Source: Flavobacteriaceae bacterium UBA1903 (GTDB lineage: Bacteria; Bacteroidota; Bacteroidia; Flavobacteriales; Flavobacteriaceae). From it: 64,000 nucleotides of DNA. Positions within the stretch are counted from its first letter, which is position 1; each line of letters starts with the position of its first letter. The DNA lies in the NCBI GenBank assembly GCA_002337605.1, contig DDGL01000013.1:7548-71547 (forward strand). Direction: 5' to 3'. The notes below the pieces were generated by a model. It was not told the origin of the DNA and made no database searches. It saw only the letters and a list, made by a program, of their open reading frames with translations. Both the position numbers and the translations under genes were made by a program. Positions 26,286 to 34,497 of the stretch are shown one piece after another.

Positions 26286-26324
26286 ACAGAACCAAAACAT
26301 CAAGCAATCGAAAAACGAAATGTT

Positions 26325-26462
26325 ATGAAAAAAGTATTAAATCCTTTACGTGTTGGAGGTTTACAAATGCAAAAACGCCGTATGTGTTTTTTTATAGAAG
26401 AAACTTGTCAGCAAGCCCTTGGAGACCCTTTATTACGTAAGCTAGACTGCAAATTGCGGTAA
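26325..26462 (+). CDS. Small protein, 45 residues (candidate)
   Basis: ORF from ATG 26325 to TAA 26460-26462. It starts with a basic segment (MKKVLNPLRVGG), then MQKRRMCFF and a C-terminal half with TCQQALGDPLLRKLDCKLR. It has three Cys and is highly basic, and no membrane segment is seen. It ends 23 bp before the stem of a perfect terminator, so it looks like the last gene of a two-ORF transcript. Function unknown; confidence rests on the terminator and tandem arrangement. Confidence 0.42.
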   Translation: MKKVLNPLRVGGLQMQKRRMCFFIEETCQQALGDPLLRKLDCKLR

Positions 26463-26485
26463 GAACACATCAATCAAAAAACAGA

Positions 26486-26522
26486 AAGCTGAATTTCCCT
26501 CATCAAGAAATTCAGCTTTTTT
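26486..26522 (+). terminator. Strong Rho-independent terminator
   Basis: AAAGCTGAATTTC (26486-26498) pairs perfectly with GAAATTCAGCTTT (26508-26520) around a 9-base loop, and the T-run extends to 26522. It ends the small-ORF unit and could also act on the opposite strand for the MscS gene. Confidence 0.85.
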
Positions 26523-26541
26523 AGTTGCTACCATTGAACTC

Positions 26542-28425
26542 TTATTTTTTCTCCTGCTTTATAGTAAAGCTGGGTGCTTTGTAGTCTTTTGGTAAATAGT
26601 TTTCTGGGATGGTGCTCATATTGCCATCACGTGCAGCACGGTAGTGCGGGGATAGTATTTCAATACCCTGTTCATTGCATACATCCTGAATATTTTGATG
26701 TAAATTACTATAAATAGTCGCTTGTTTATTAGCTTCCTGTATGTAGGCATTGATCTGATAGGCTACGTAAAAATCTTCCAGACTTGTTTGCAGTACAAAG
26801 GGTTCTGGTGCTTTCATTACCAGATCAGTTCTGGTGGCCGCTTCAATAAGGGCAGCGTGCATTTTTTTCCACGGAATATCATATCCTATAGTTACTGTAG
26901 TATGAATAATTAATCCTTTTTCCGGAGCATCGCTACTATAGTTGATGGTATGACTGCTCATTACAGTACTGTTTGGGATGGAAATAATTTCGTTTTTAGG
27001 AGTACGTACCCTGGTTACAAGCGAAGATTTTTCAATAACATCGCCAAATACCTCTCCAATCTTCACACGGTCTCCAATTTTAAACAATCGCATATAGGTA
27101 AGAACTAATCCTGCAATAATGTTGGAAAGCGAACCAGCCGAACCAAACGTGAATAAAAACCCTAAGAAAACCGAAATTCCCTGAAATACAGGGGAGTCAC
27201 TACCAGGAATGTATCCCCAGATGGAAACGATCATAAAGGCAATGACCAGCACTCTAACAATCTGGTAAGTAGGTCTTGCCCAGTCTGGATAAAAACCGTT
27301 AATTTTCAGATTCCCACGCATGATCTCCATACTTAAAAAACGGATCCCTTTTAAAACATATCTAAAAACGAGAACAATAACAATAATTGCAATAAGGTTG
27401 GGAAGGTAGTTCCAGATACTTGCTAAAATAGATTTGACAGGATTTAAAACATAGCCAAAAAGTGTGTCGGCAAAATTTCGTGTCCACGGAAATATTCCGA
27501 ATAAAATAGGAAGAGCAATATAAATGGCTAATAGAATTATAAACCACTTTAGCACCTTGTTCACAAGGAGTAAAGCAGCCACTTGGCGTTTGGCATCGAA
27601 AAGTGTGTAATCTTTTAATTTTACACCTTTAATCCTTTTATCTTCCTGGCTTTCAATTTTTTTGGCACTCCACTTAAAAAACTTGATGATATACTTTATT
27701 AAGAACCAGATAGCAATCAAGACTAGAATTGCCAGGCCTATTTCTTTTACTAACGTCCAGATATTCACTTCTTCCTTATACTCGGTTACTGAAGTGGCAA
27801 TTTTATCCCGGTACGCTGTAGCAAGATTCTCAGTGGAGGAATTTTCCCAAAGAGCATCGCTTTGGGAAACGCTCATAATAATTTGTTCTCCGTAGGTAAT
27901 ATCTGAAGAGTTTTCGACGGTATGTATCGTCAACGAATCTGAAGTATATCTAAAATTATTAGGCAGGGTTTTTACTCTTCTGCTAATAGCATCTGCCCGC
28001 TCTTGAGCCGAAAAACTACCTAGTTTTGTGTAGACATTGAAAAGTGTATCATCAAAAAATCCCAGAACAGGGTAGCCTTTTGTGGAGTTTCTAAGGGCTT
28101 CAATCTCCTTCTTTTTTTGGGCTAGCCTATCGGTTTCCTGTGCATTTAGGGCATTTATTTGCGCCTGTAGTTTGTCTTTCTGATCAGGATCTGAATTTTT
28201 AAGATCTTTAATTTGTGCTTCTAATTCAGCTTTTTTTATGGAATCTATGAGCCGCTGTCTTTCAAGGTTTTCCAGTTTTTTCTGAAAGCTTTTTTGTGCA
28301 ACTTCAGAAGAATCTATAGCAGGTTTGGCAATGCTGTCGGTTGCAGTACTATCGGTTTGGGCAATACTTATTGTTACAGTGAATAACATTGTAAAAGCCA
28401 ATAGTATACGAGCCATTTTTTTCAT
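26542..28425 (-). CDS. MscS-family mechanosensitive channel, large type
   Basis: A 627-residue channel protein. The order is signal peptide (to about 22, ISIAQ), a periplasmic coiled-coil (about 40-110, rich in Glu/Lys/Gln), several membrane helices (about 225-245, 285-310, 335-355, 385-405), then the MscS pore and beta domain. Pore and beta signatures are GFLFTFGSAGSLSNIIAGLVL, FKIGDRVKIGEVFGDV and RTPKNEIISIPNS. It releases solutes upon hypo-osmotic shock in characterised relatives. The start could also be the Met three codons later. It is monocistronic. Confidence 0.9.
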   Translation of the reverse strand: MKKMARILLAFTMLFTVTISIAQTDSTATDSIAKPAIDSSEVAQKSFQKKLENLERQRLIDSIKKAELEAQIKDLKNSDPDQKDKLQAQINALNAQETDRLAQKKKEIEALRNSTKGYPVLGFFDDTLFNVYTKLGSFSAQERADAISRRVKTLPNNFRYTSDSLTIHTVENSSDITYGEQIIMSVSQSDALWENSSTENLATAYRDKIATSVTEYKEEVNIWTLVKEIGLAILVLIAIWFLIKYIIKFFKWSAKKIESQEDKRIKGVKLKDYTLFDAKRQVAALLLVNKVLKWFIILLAIYIALPILFGIFPWTRNFADTLFGYVLNPVKSILASIWNYLPNLIAIIVIVLVFRYVLKGIRFLSMEIMRGNLKINGFYPDWARPTYQIVRVLVIAFMIVSIWGYIPGSDSPVFQGISVFLGFLFTFGSAGSLSNIIAGLVLTYMRLFKIGDRVKIGEVFGDVIEKSSLVTRVRTPKNEIISIPNSTVMSSHTINYSSDAPEKGLIIHTTVTIGYDIPWKKMHAALIEAATRTDLVMKAPEPFVLQTSLEDFYVAYQINAYIQEANKQATIYSNLHQNIQDVCNEQGIEILSPHYRAARDGNMSTIPENYLPKDYKAPSFTIKQEKK

Positions 28426-28521
28426 TTAGTTTGTTTTAAAAAGGAAACGAATGTACTGTAAATTACAATACGTACTTCAGAATAAATAATAAATAAAACA
28501 TAAAAAAAGTGACACTAAAAT

Positions 28522-30138
28522 CTATACATCAGCATCCATCATATTGGTAACCACGTGGTAACGCGGATCGTCAATTGCGTCTTCAATGATACTATCAAAC
28601 TCAGGATTCCATTTAATCAACATTTCTTTGCAGTCCGGACTCAAGTGTGTTAGGGTAATTTTTTTTCCTGCATCCATATACTTATTGGCAATATTTCTAA
28701 GTGCTTCTACGCCCGAATGGTCAGAAACTTTAGATTCAATAAAATCAATTTCTATGGCTTCTGGATCTCCAGAGACATCAAATTTACTATTAAATGCTGT
28801 TGTAGAACCAAAAAAGAGCGGCCCCCAGATTTCGTAAACCTTAGTCCCGTCTTCTTTAATACGTTTTCTTGCTCTAATTCTGGTAGCGCTTTTCCAGGCA
28901 AACGAAAGTGCGCTCATAATTACTCCTGCAATTACGGCAATGGCTAAATCCTGCCAAACGGTAATGGCCGAAACAGCAATGAGTACTATGGCATCGGTCA
29001 CTGGTATTTTGTGTAAGATCCTAAAGCTACTCCAGGCAAACGTACCAATTACAACCATAAACATTACCCCAACCAAGGCGGCGATGGGTATTTGTTCGAT
29101 TAATGGTGCTCCAAACAATACAAAGCAAAGGAGAGCAACTGCGGCTATAGCTCCCGATAACCTTCCACGCCCTCCAGAATTAATATTGATAATACTTTGC
29201 CCGATCATTGCACAACCTCCCATACCGCCAAAGAGTCCGTTTAGGATGTTTGCGCCACCTTGCGCTACACATTCTCTGTTTCCACTTCCACGGGTTTCGG
29301 TCATTTCGTCTATGAGGTTTAACGTCATTAAACTTTCAATTAATCCAACGGCAGCTAGTATGAATGCTGTAGAGAGTATTAATCCCCAATTATCGCCAAT
29401 GGTGTAGAATAAAGTGAATATCTGATCCTGAAATGTTGGCAATCCTCCTTGTAGTCCGTCGCCGCCACCATCTTTTATAAAGGAGCCAACGGTGCTTACA
29501 TCTATCTTTCCGAAAATCACAATGGCAGCAACTATAACTATGGCTGTTAAAGCAGCAGGTATTTTTTTTGTGAGTTTGGGTAATCCAAACATAATTGCCA
29601 TAGTTAATCCAACCAAGCCAAGCATCAGCCAAAGGCTATTTCCTTGTAAGTAGGTCATTTCTCCTCCTACATTTTCTTTGAACAACCCTAATTGAGATAA
29701 AAATATCACGATAGCCAATCCGTTTACAAAGCCCATCATTACAGGGTGGGGGATAAGCCGCACAAATTTTCCAAGTCGCAATACTCCTGCTAAAATCTGA
29801 ATTCCACCCACAAAGAGTAGCGTAATAAATAACCATTGTAGCCCAAGGTTTTCAATGGGTGTAGCCAATGCATCCCCTATTTCATTTCCCTTCGCAATTA
29901 AATGAACCATTACTACTGCCATAGCTCCGGTAGCTCCTGAAATCATCCCCGGACGCCCCCCAAACAGGGCGGTGATAATTCCCATCATAAAAGCTCCATA
30001 CAATCCTACCAACGGATCTATACCTGCTACAAAAGCAAAGGCAACAGCTTCGGGAACAAGTGCTAGTGCTACGGTAAGTCCCGAAAGGATGTCGTTCTTT
30101 GGATTTTGTGTAAAGTTCTTAATTGTTTTCTGCCACAT
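28522..30138 (-). CDS. SulP-family anion transporter with STAS domain
   Basis: A 538-residue transporter of the SulP (SLC26) family, moving sulfate, bicarbonate or related anions. About 12 membrane helices cover residues 20-420. Characteristic motifs are LTVALALVPEAVAFAFVAG near the N-terminus, FGGRPGMISGATGAMAVVM, and NGLFGGMGGCAMIGQS. A STAS domain follows at about 440-535, with the phosphoacceptor-like Ser in DHSGVEALRN. A TATATTTG -7 box lies upstream on its strand at 30161-30168. Gene length and domains are complete. Confidence 0.92.
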   Translation of the reverse strand: MWQKTIKNFTQNPKNDILSGLTVALALVPEAVAFAFVAGIDPLVGLYGAFMMGIITALFGGRPGMISGATGAMAVVMVHLIAKGNEIGDALATPIENLGLQWLFITLLFVGGIQILAGVLRLGKFVRLIPHPVMMGFVNGLAIVIFLSQLGLFKENVGGEMTYLQGNSLWLMLGLVGLTMAIMFGLPKLTKKIPAALTAIVIVAAIVIFGKIDVSTVGSFIKDGGGDGLQGGLPTFQDQIFTLFYTIGDNWGLILSTAFILAAVGLIESLMTLNLIDEMTETRGSGNRECVAQGGANILNGLFGGMGGCAMIGQSIININSGGRGRLSGAIAAVALLCFVLFGAPLIEQIPIAALVGVMFMVVIGTFAWSSFRILHKIPVTDAIVLIAVSAITVWQDLAIAVIAGVIMSALSFAWKSATRIRARKRIKEDGTKVYEIWGPLFFGSTTAFNSKFDVSGDPEAIEIDFIESKVSDHSGVEALRNIANKYMDAGKKITLTHLSPDCKEMLIKWNPEFDSIIEDAIDDPRYHVVTNMMDADV

Positions 30139-30160
30139 AATTTTTCACTTAAAAAGGGCG

Positions 30161-30168
30161 CAAATATA
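30161..30168 (-). promoter_or_regulatory. Candidate -7 element of the SulP gene
   Basis: On the minus strand TATATTTG matches TAnnTTTG exactly and lies 22 bp before the start codon; no TTTG is visible at the -33 position. Confidence 0.4.
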
Positions 30169-30203
30169 CTTTTAAATAGTGTAGTATCCTGCCACTTATC
30201 TAT

Positions 30204-30228
30204 AAAAAAAGCCCCGAGGACGGGGCTT
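30204..30228 (-). terminator. Terminator between the PPIase and SulP genes
   Basis: AAGCCCCG (30209-30216) pairs with CGGGGCTT (30221-30228). The run of A on its left gives seven T after the stem on the minus strand, so it terminates the lipoprotein PPIase transcript. Confidence 0.8.
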
Positions 30229-30247
30229 CTAATTTGTAGTTTATTTT

Positions 30248-31345
30248 TTAGTTTGCAGGGCCTACCAGCTCTACCTCAAAAATAAGGTCTGCATTGGCAG
30301 GGATTCTTGGTGGATTACCACGCTCACCATACGCCAAATGCGAAGGAATGTAGAATACTGCTTTTTCACCAATGGTCATGGTTAACATTCCTTCTTTAAA
30401 GCCAGGAATAAGCCTTGCTTCAGTGCTGTATACAGGATCCATAGGCTGGTATGGATTTCTTGCATCGTAGGCATTGTATTTTTCGGCTACATCTTTGTAG
30501 GTAGTGTAAAAAAGCTGTCCGTTAGAAAAATATCCTGCACAGTGCACGAGTACTTTAGAACCAGTTTCTGGTTTGGTACCAGTACCTTCTTCAAGTACCA
30601 GTTTCTCAAGTCCAGACTCTAACTTTGTTGCTTCTTCTCTTTTGGTTGCATACATAACAGCTGTTTCGGTAGCTACCTTTTCAACGGCTTCAGCTTTAGC
30701 ACGGGCTTCCGCTTCTAATGCTCCTAACTCTTTAGAGAAGTCTGCTACTTTCTGATTTCCCTTGTTAATAATATTTACTTCTTGGATAACAACATCGTCC
30801 ACTGGTTTATCACCAGGTTTTATGGTTGGTACAAGTCCGATAGAATCTACGACCTCCTGGCCCATAACAATTTCTCCAAATACAGTGTGTCTGGTATCTA
30901 ACCATGGAGTTGCTTTAAGGGTTACAAAAAACTGACTTCCATTTGCGTTTGCTCCAGGGTTTGCCATAGATAAAACCCCTTTTTCGTCATGTTTTAAGGA
31001 ATCTACAATCTCATCTGGGAAAATATAGCCGGGGCCCCCTGTTCCGTCCCCCAATGGATCTCCACCTTGGATCATAAAATCCTTCATCACACGATGAAAG
31101 GTGAGGCCATTATAATATTTTTTTCCTTTGTACGTAGAGTCTACCATTTGGCTTTTACCCTCTGCCAATTCTACAAAGCTAGCTACGGTAAGTGGTGTGG
31201 CTTCGTTGTATAACTTGGCAACAAAGGTACCTTTGCTGGTGATAAATTCGGCATAAAGGCCATCTCCTAGATCTGGGTATTTGTCTTCACAGGCCGTCAT
31301 GACCATTGTCATGACTACGAGTGCTAAAAGCGATAATTTTTTCAT
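30248..31345 (-). CDS. Lipoprotein peptidyl-prolyl isomerase, cyclophilin-FKBP fusion
   Basis: A 365-residue protein with a lipobox signal (VMTMVMTACEDK). A cyclophilin domain covers about 30-190 with the active-site blocks LTFHRVMKDFMIQGGDP and MANPGANANGSQFFVTL. A Lys/Glu-rich helix (about 200-255) links it to an FKBP domain (about 256-365) ending LAYGERGNPPRIPANADLIFEVELV. Both PPIase types accelerate proline isomerisation, so this protein should assist folding in the periplasm. GldI, another FKBP lipoprotein, is the upstream neighbour 33 bp away. Confidence 0.92.
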   Translation of the reverse strand: MKKLSLLALVVMTMVMTACEDKYPDLGDGLYAEFITSKGTFVAKLYNEATPLTVASFVELAEGKSQMVDSTYKGKKYYNGLTFHRVMKDFMIQGGDPLGDGTGGPGYIFPDEIVDSLKHDEKGVLSMANPGANANGSQFFVTLKATPWLDTRHTVFGEIVMGQEVVDSIGLVPTIKPGDKPVDDVVIQEVNIINKGNQKVADFSKELGALEAEARAKAEAVEKVATETAVMYATKREEATKLESGLEKLVLEEGTGTKPETGSKVLVHCAGYFSNGQLFYTTYKDVAEKYNAYDARNPYQPMDPVYSTEARLIPGFKEGMLTMTIGEKAVFYIPSHLAYGERGNPPRIPANADLIFEVELVGPAN

Positions 31346-31377
31346 TTGAATGTATAATTAATTTTAAACGTTTGTAT

Positions 31378-31929
31378 TTATTGTTCTTCTGAAGTTTTAA
31401 TAGATCGAAGCGTAATCGTACTTTGTATAGGTATATTTGCTCCTAATTTTTCTTGTATTCCGTAGTATCCAAAAGCTTTATAAGAAGGGAACAAAAATGT
31501 AACGGTTTCACCTTCTTTCATAACTTTAATACCTTCTCTTATTCCGGAAATAAGATCCTGATTACTTTGATCTACCTGGTATTGTTGTACGCCATTTTCA
31601 GCTTCTGAAACTATGGTAGCTCCATCTAGGGTTTTTACATCGTAGGTAAATGTTACAATGTCTCCAAGTTTCGGCATTGTAGTGCTAACCGTATCTTTTA
31701 CATTATGAAAATACCAAAATCCATTCGGGTTGGATGTAAACTCTGTTTCGCTGTTTTGTGCAATAATTTTGGTGATTGCTGCTGCTTCTTTTTTGTATAA
31801 TTTTTTGTTGCGTTCTGCACTTTCTTTTATAAAACTGCCAGAAGTACGCTGTACGGGCCTTCTTGCTTCCGGGCTTTTACACGCTAGGGCAAGGAAAAGA
31901 AAAAGTACTAAATAAGATAAATTACGCAT
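31378..31929 (-). CDS. gldI: Gliding motility-associated PPIase lipoprotein GldI
   Basis: A 183-residue lipoprotein (MRNLSYLVLFLFLALAC, lipid at Cys17) with one FKBP-type domain (about 80-180), including VTFTYDVKTLDGATIVSE and FPSYKAFGYYGIQEKLGANIP. GldI is one of the Gld lipoproteins needed for gliding and T9SS function in Flavobacterium johnsoniae, where it probably folds other Gld/Spr proteins. The start overlaps the end of the upstream nrnA-like gene by 8 bp. The gene order nrnA-like, gldI, PPIase fits one operon. Confidence 0.88.
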   Translation of the reverse strand: MRNLSYLVLFLFLALACKSPEARRPVQRTSGSFIKESAERNKKLYKKEAAAITKIIAQNSETEFTSNPNGFWYFHNVKDTVSTTMPKLGDIVTFTYDVKTLDGATIVSEAENGVQQYQVDQSNQDLISGIREGIKVMKEGETVTFLFPSYKAFGYYGIQEKLGANIPIQSTITLRSIKTSEEQ

Positions 31930-32944
31930 TGGTATTTAGGGCATTTTTATAGTTGGGCAAGATACTAATAAATTCAGTAATGGTCTCATCAAGATTTTTA
32001 TCACTTTTCCCACCTGCTGCATTGGTATGACCTCCACCGCTATAATGAGCTCTTGCAAATTCATTTACCGAAAATGAACCCTTACTTCGGAAAGAAATTT
32101 TTACGATATTATCCTGTTTGTTTTCAATAAAAATTACAGCAAATTTTATTCCTAAAACTGAAAGTGAATAATTTACAAAACCTTCGGTATCTCCTTTTTT
32201 AAAGTTGTGGTCATCCAGTTCCTTTTGGGTAAGGGTAATAAAAGCAGTATTATATTCTGAAAGAATGGTCATGTTTTTTAAAGCAACTCCTAGCAATTTT
32301 AGTCGGTCGGGGGTATTGGTATCGTAAATATTATTGTGTATTTCTGTTCCATTGGCACCCGCTTCCAGTAAATGTGCAATGGTGCGGTGTGTTGTTGGAG
32401 AGGTGGAAGAAAACCTAAAACTCCCTGTATCTGTCATGATCCCAGTGTATAAATTGGTGGCAATTTCAGCAGAAAGTACATCCAGTCTTCCCAGGGCATT
32501 CATAAAGTGATACACCATTTCACAGGTTGAACTCATGGTAACGTCGCTATAGGTAGCCACAGCATAATCTGAAGGAGCCTGATGATGGTCTATCATTACA
32601 AATTGAGCCTCACAGTTTTCCAGAACTACTTCCAGATCGCCCACCCGGTTCAGGGCATTAAAATCCAAAGTAAAAACAAGGTCAGCTTCGTCAAAAAATT
32701 GTTGCGCTTTCTCATTTTCCTTTTCGTAAATACAAATTGTTTCGTTTCCTGGCATCCACTTTAAAAAGGTAGGGTAATCGTTTGGCATCACAACCTGGGC
32801 GTCGTGTCCCAATGATTTCAGAAAATAATAGAGCCCCATACAAGACCCTACAGCATCTCCATCAGGATTTTTATGTCCAACAATGACCACTTTTTTTGGA
32901 GTGGCTAATAAGGCGTTAACTTGTTGCGTAGTTTTTGTATTCAT
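31922..32944 (-). CDS. nrnA: DHH/DHHA1 phosphoesterase (NrnA-like)
   Basis: About 340 residues from ATG 32942-32944 (the frame is open 6 codons further upstream). The DHH family motifs are GHKNPDGDAVGS, LDFNALNRVGDL, DHHQAPSD and MTDTGSFRFSST, and the DHHA1 end is HYSGGGHTNAAGG. This matches NrnA, the nano-RNase/oligoribonuclease that also dephosphorylates pAp. It begins a likely operon with gldI (8-bp overlap). A TATCTTCG motif just upstream on its strand is a possible -7 box. Confidence 0.88.
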   Translation of the reverse strand: MNTKTTQQVNALLATPKKVVIVGHKNPDGDAVGSCMGLYYFLKSLGHDAQVVMPNDYPTFLKWMPGNETICIYEKENEKAQQFFDEADLVFTLDFNALNRVGDLEVVLENCEAQFVMIDHHQAPSDYAVATYSDVTMSSTCEMVYHFMNALGRLDVLSAEIATNLYTGIMTDTGSFRFSSTSPTTHRTIAHLLEAGANGTEIHNNIYDTNTPDRLKLLGVALKNMTILSEYNTAFITLTQKELDDHNFKKGDTEGFVNYSLSVLGIKFAVIFIENKQDNIVKISFRSKGSFSVNEFARAHYSGGGHTNAAGGKSDKNLDETITEFISILPNYKNALNTNA

Positions 32945-33034
32945 AGGAGTGCGAAGATACAATTATTCGGGATTTTAGTGCAGGTTCTGTTTTGTTCAAT
33001 TTCAGATTATATTATCGTTAACAATGGCTAATCG

Positions 33035-33065
33035 CTTGTAGTTGTGTTTTAAATACCTACTTTTG
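33035..33065 (+). promoter_or_regulatory. Bacteroidota promoter of ndk
   Basis: CTTG at 33035-33038, a 19-bp spacer and TACTTTTG at 33058-33065, which fits TAnnTTTG exactly. The ndk start codon follows 19 bp downstream. Confidence 0.7.
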
Positions 33066-33084
33066 CACCAAATTTTAAAAAATT

Positions 33085-33504
33085 ATGAGAACAGATAGAA
33101 CGTTTACCATGTTAAAGCCAGATAGTGTTGAGAAAGGACACATTGGTGCTATTTTAGAAAAAATTACAGCAAGCGGTTTCCGTATTGTAGCAATGAAGCT
33201 AACACAAATGACAACTGCAGATGCTCAGGAATTTTATGCAATCCACAACGAACGTCCGTTTTTTGGTGAATTGGTAGAATATATGACACGTGGACCCATC
33301 GTGGCTGCTATCCTGGAAAAAAACAACGCTGTGGAAGATTTCCGTACGTTAATTGGAGCTACCAACCCAGCCGATGCTGCTGAAGGTACCATCCGTAAAT
33401 TGTATGCTGCTTCTATTGGTGAGAACGCCGTACACGGAAGTGATAGTGATGAAAATGCAGCTATTGAAGGTGCTTTCCATTTTTCTGGACGTGAAATGTT
33501 CTAA
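33085..33504 (+). CDS. ndk: Nucleoside diphosphate kinase
   Basis: A 139-residue enzyme that moves the gamma phosphate of ATP to other NDPs. The catalytic His117 lies in NAVHGSDSDENAAIEGAFHF. N-terminal MLKPDSVEKGHIGAILEKI and RPFFGELVEYMTRGPIVA are the family pattern. The length is slightly short of 140-150 but complete. It is divergent from the nrnA operon with a 140-bp spacer and has its own promoter. A T-run (about 33550-33556) follows a GC-rich stretch and may terminate the transcript. Confidence 0.96.
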   Translation: MRTDRTFTMLKPDSVEKGHIGAILEKITASGFRIVAMKLTQMTTADAQEFYAIHNERPFFGELVEYMTRGPIVAAILEKNNAVEDFRTLIGATNPADAAEGTIRKLYAASIGENAVHGSDSDENAAIEGAFHFSGREMF

Positions 33505-33657
33505 GAAAATACTTCAGAAAGTATATATAGGGCCCTTCTACATAGTACTTGTGGGAGGGTTTTTTTATGGTTGGTAGCTTACGGGCTGCTATGCTCGCCC
33601 TTTGGTGTGTTGGTACTATAATGTTATTTTTTCTCACCACTCAAACGTTGCTGAGTG

Positions 33658-33679
33658 ATCCCGATCTTCTTATCGGGAT
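33658..33679. repeat. Short hairpin before the DUF721 gene end
   Basis: ATCCCGAT (33658-33665) pairs with ATCGGGAT (33672-33679) around CTTCTT. It lies between convergent genes but has no strong T-run, so I do not call it a terminator. Confidence 0.5.
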
Positions 33680-33691
33680 TGTATGAAGCAC

Positions 33692-33988
33692 TTACTTCAA
33701 TACCAGTTTTTTTACCAGATCTTTTCCTACTTCTTCGTTTAGGAGCTTGATTATTTTTTCTTTTCCGTAGCTAAGTTCTTCCCGCAGTACAGAAGAGCTT
33801 AAACTTACAAAAAGTGTTTCTCTGTCAAGCGAAAGGCCAGTTGTGTATTTAGAAATCGCATCGCCCAGGACGTTGTGCCAGGCTTCTTTAATAGAAACTT
33901 TATCCAGTCCTTTTTCGAGTCGGTTGGAGGCAATAAAGTCTTTTAGAACGTCGCCTATGGTACTTTCTTCTGCGTTTCTTTTGGCCAT
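33692..33988 (-). CDS. DUF721 protein (DciA-like)
   Basis: A 98-residue DUF721 protein; the core motif is the Trp-containing VSIKEAWHNVLGDAISKYT with LFVSLSSSVLREELSYGKEKII. DUF721 includes DciA, the loader of the replicative helicase in bacteria lacking DnaC, so this may be the flavobacterial equivalent. It is at the end of a run recF, lipocalin-like lipoprotein, DUF721 on the minus strand, and the recF-DUF721 pairing fits a DNA replication role. Confidence 0.85.
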   Translation of the reverse strand: MAKRNAEESTIGDVLKDFIASNRLEKGLDKVSIKEAWHNVLGDAISKYTTGLSLDRETLFVSLSSSVLREELSYGKEKIIKLLNEEVGKDLVKKLVLK

Positions 33989-34034
33989 TAGATGTTAGGT
34001 AAGGGTATAGAGTTTATACGTTGAGAACTTTTTA

Positions 34035-34451
34035 TTAAAAATCAAACTTCGTAAACTTTTTGTAGAAATAGGTCTTTCCGTCACGGTTTAACACAACGAG
34101 ACTGCTGTCTTTTGCGATCAGGATAGTTTCTTTCCAGGAATCGAAAGGGGTAGTGTAGTAGAGTCGTAAGCTGTCATTTTCGATTTTTAGTTCGAAAGTT
34201 TCAGCGTCATCGCTTGTTAAGAACGTTCCATCCAGTTTGGGTTGTACTTTTTTTCTAACGCCGGAGGCTCCTTCAACTTCAATAAAATCTATAGTAGTGC
34301 TTATGCTAAAATCCTTCTCTGTTCCATCTTCCAGCACTGCTTTCACTATACTCCAGTAGCCGTCCAGATACTGAATTTGCTCCTTAGGGTCTTGCCTTGT
34401 GCAGGAACTAATGCATACTATTGATATAAGTATTGTTATGTATTTCTTCAT
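34035..34451 (-). CDS. Lipocalin-like lipoprotein
   Basis: A 138-residue protein with a short signal peptide (MKKYITILISIVCISSC, lipid at Cys17). The mature domain starts near YLDGYWSIVKAVLEDGTEKD, a G-x-W motif typical of the lipocalin-like families of Bacteroidota, and continues with beta-rich segments to the end. It likely binds a small hydrophobic ligand or has a structural role at the outer membrane. It is between recF and DUF721, 46 bp from each. Confidence 0.75.
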   Translation of the reverse strand: MKKYITILISIVCISSCTRQDPKEQIQYLDGYWSIVKAVLEDGTEKDFSISTTIDFIEVEGASGVRKKVQPKLDGTFLTSDDAETFELKIENDSLRLYYTTPFDSWKETILIAKDSSLVVLNRDGKTYFYKKFTKFDF

Positions 34452-34468
34452 TATTTTAATATTTTTTA

Positions 34469-34496
34469 CTCACGACTCACGACTCACGACTCACGA
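34469..34496. repeat. Four tandem copies of a 7-bp repeat
   Basis: CTCACGA is repeated four times without interruption, directly after the recF stop codon. The number of copies could vary between strains because short tandem repeats are prone to replication slippage. Confidence 0.85.
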
Positions 34497-34497
34497 C

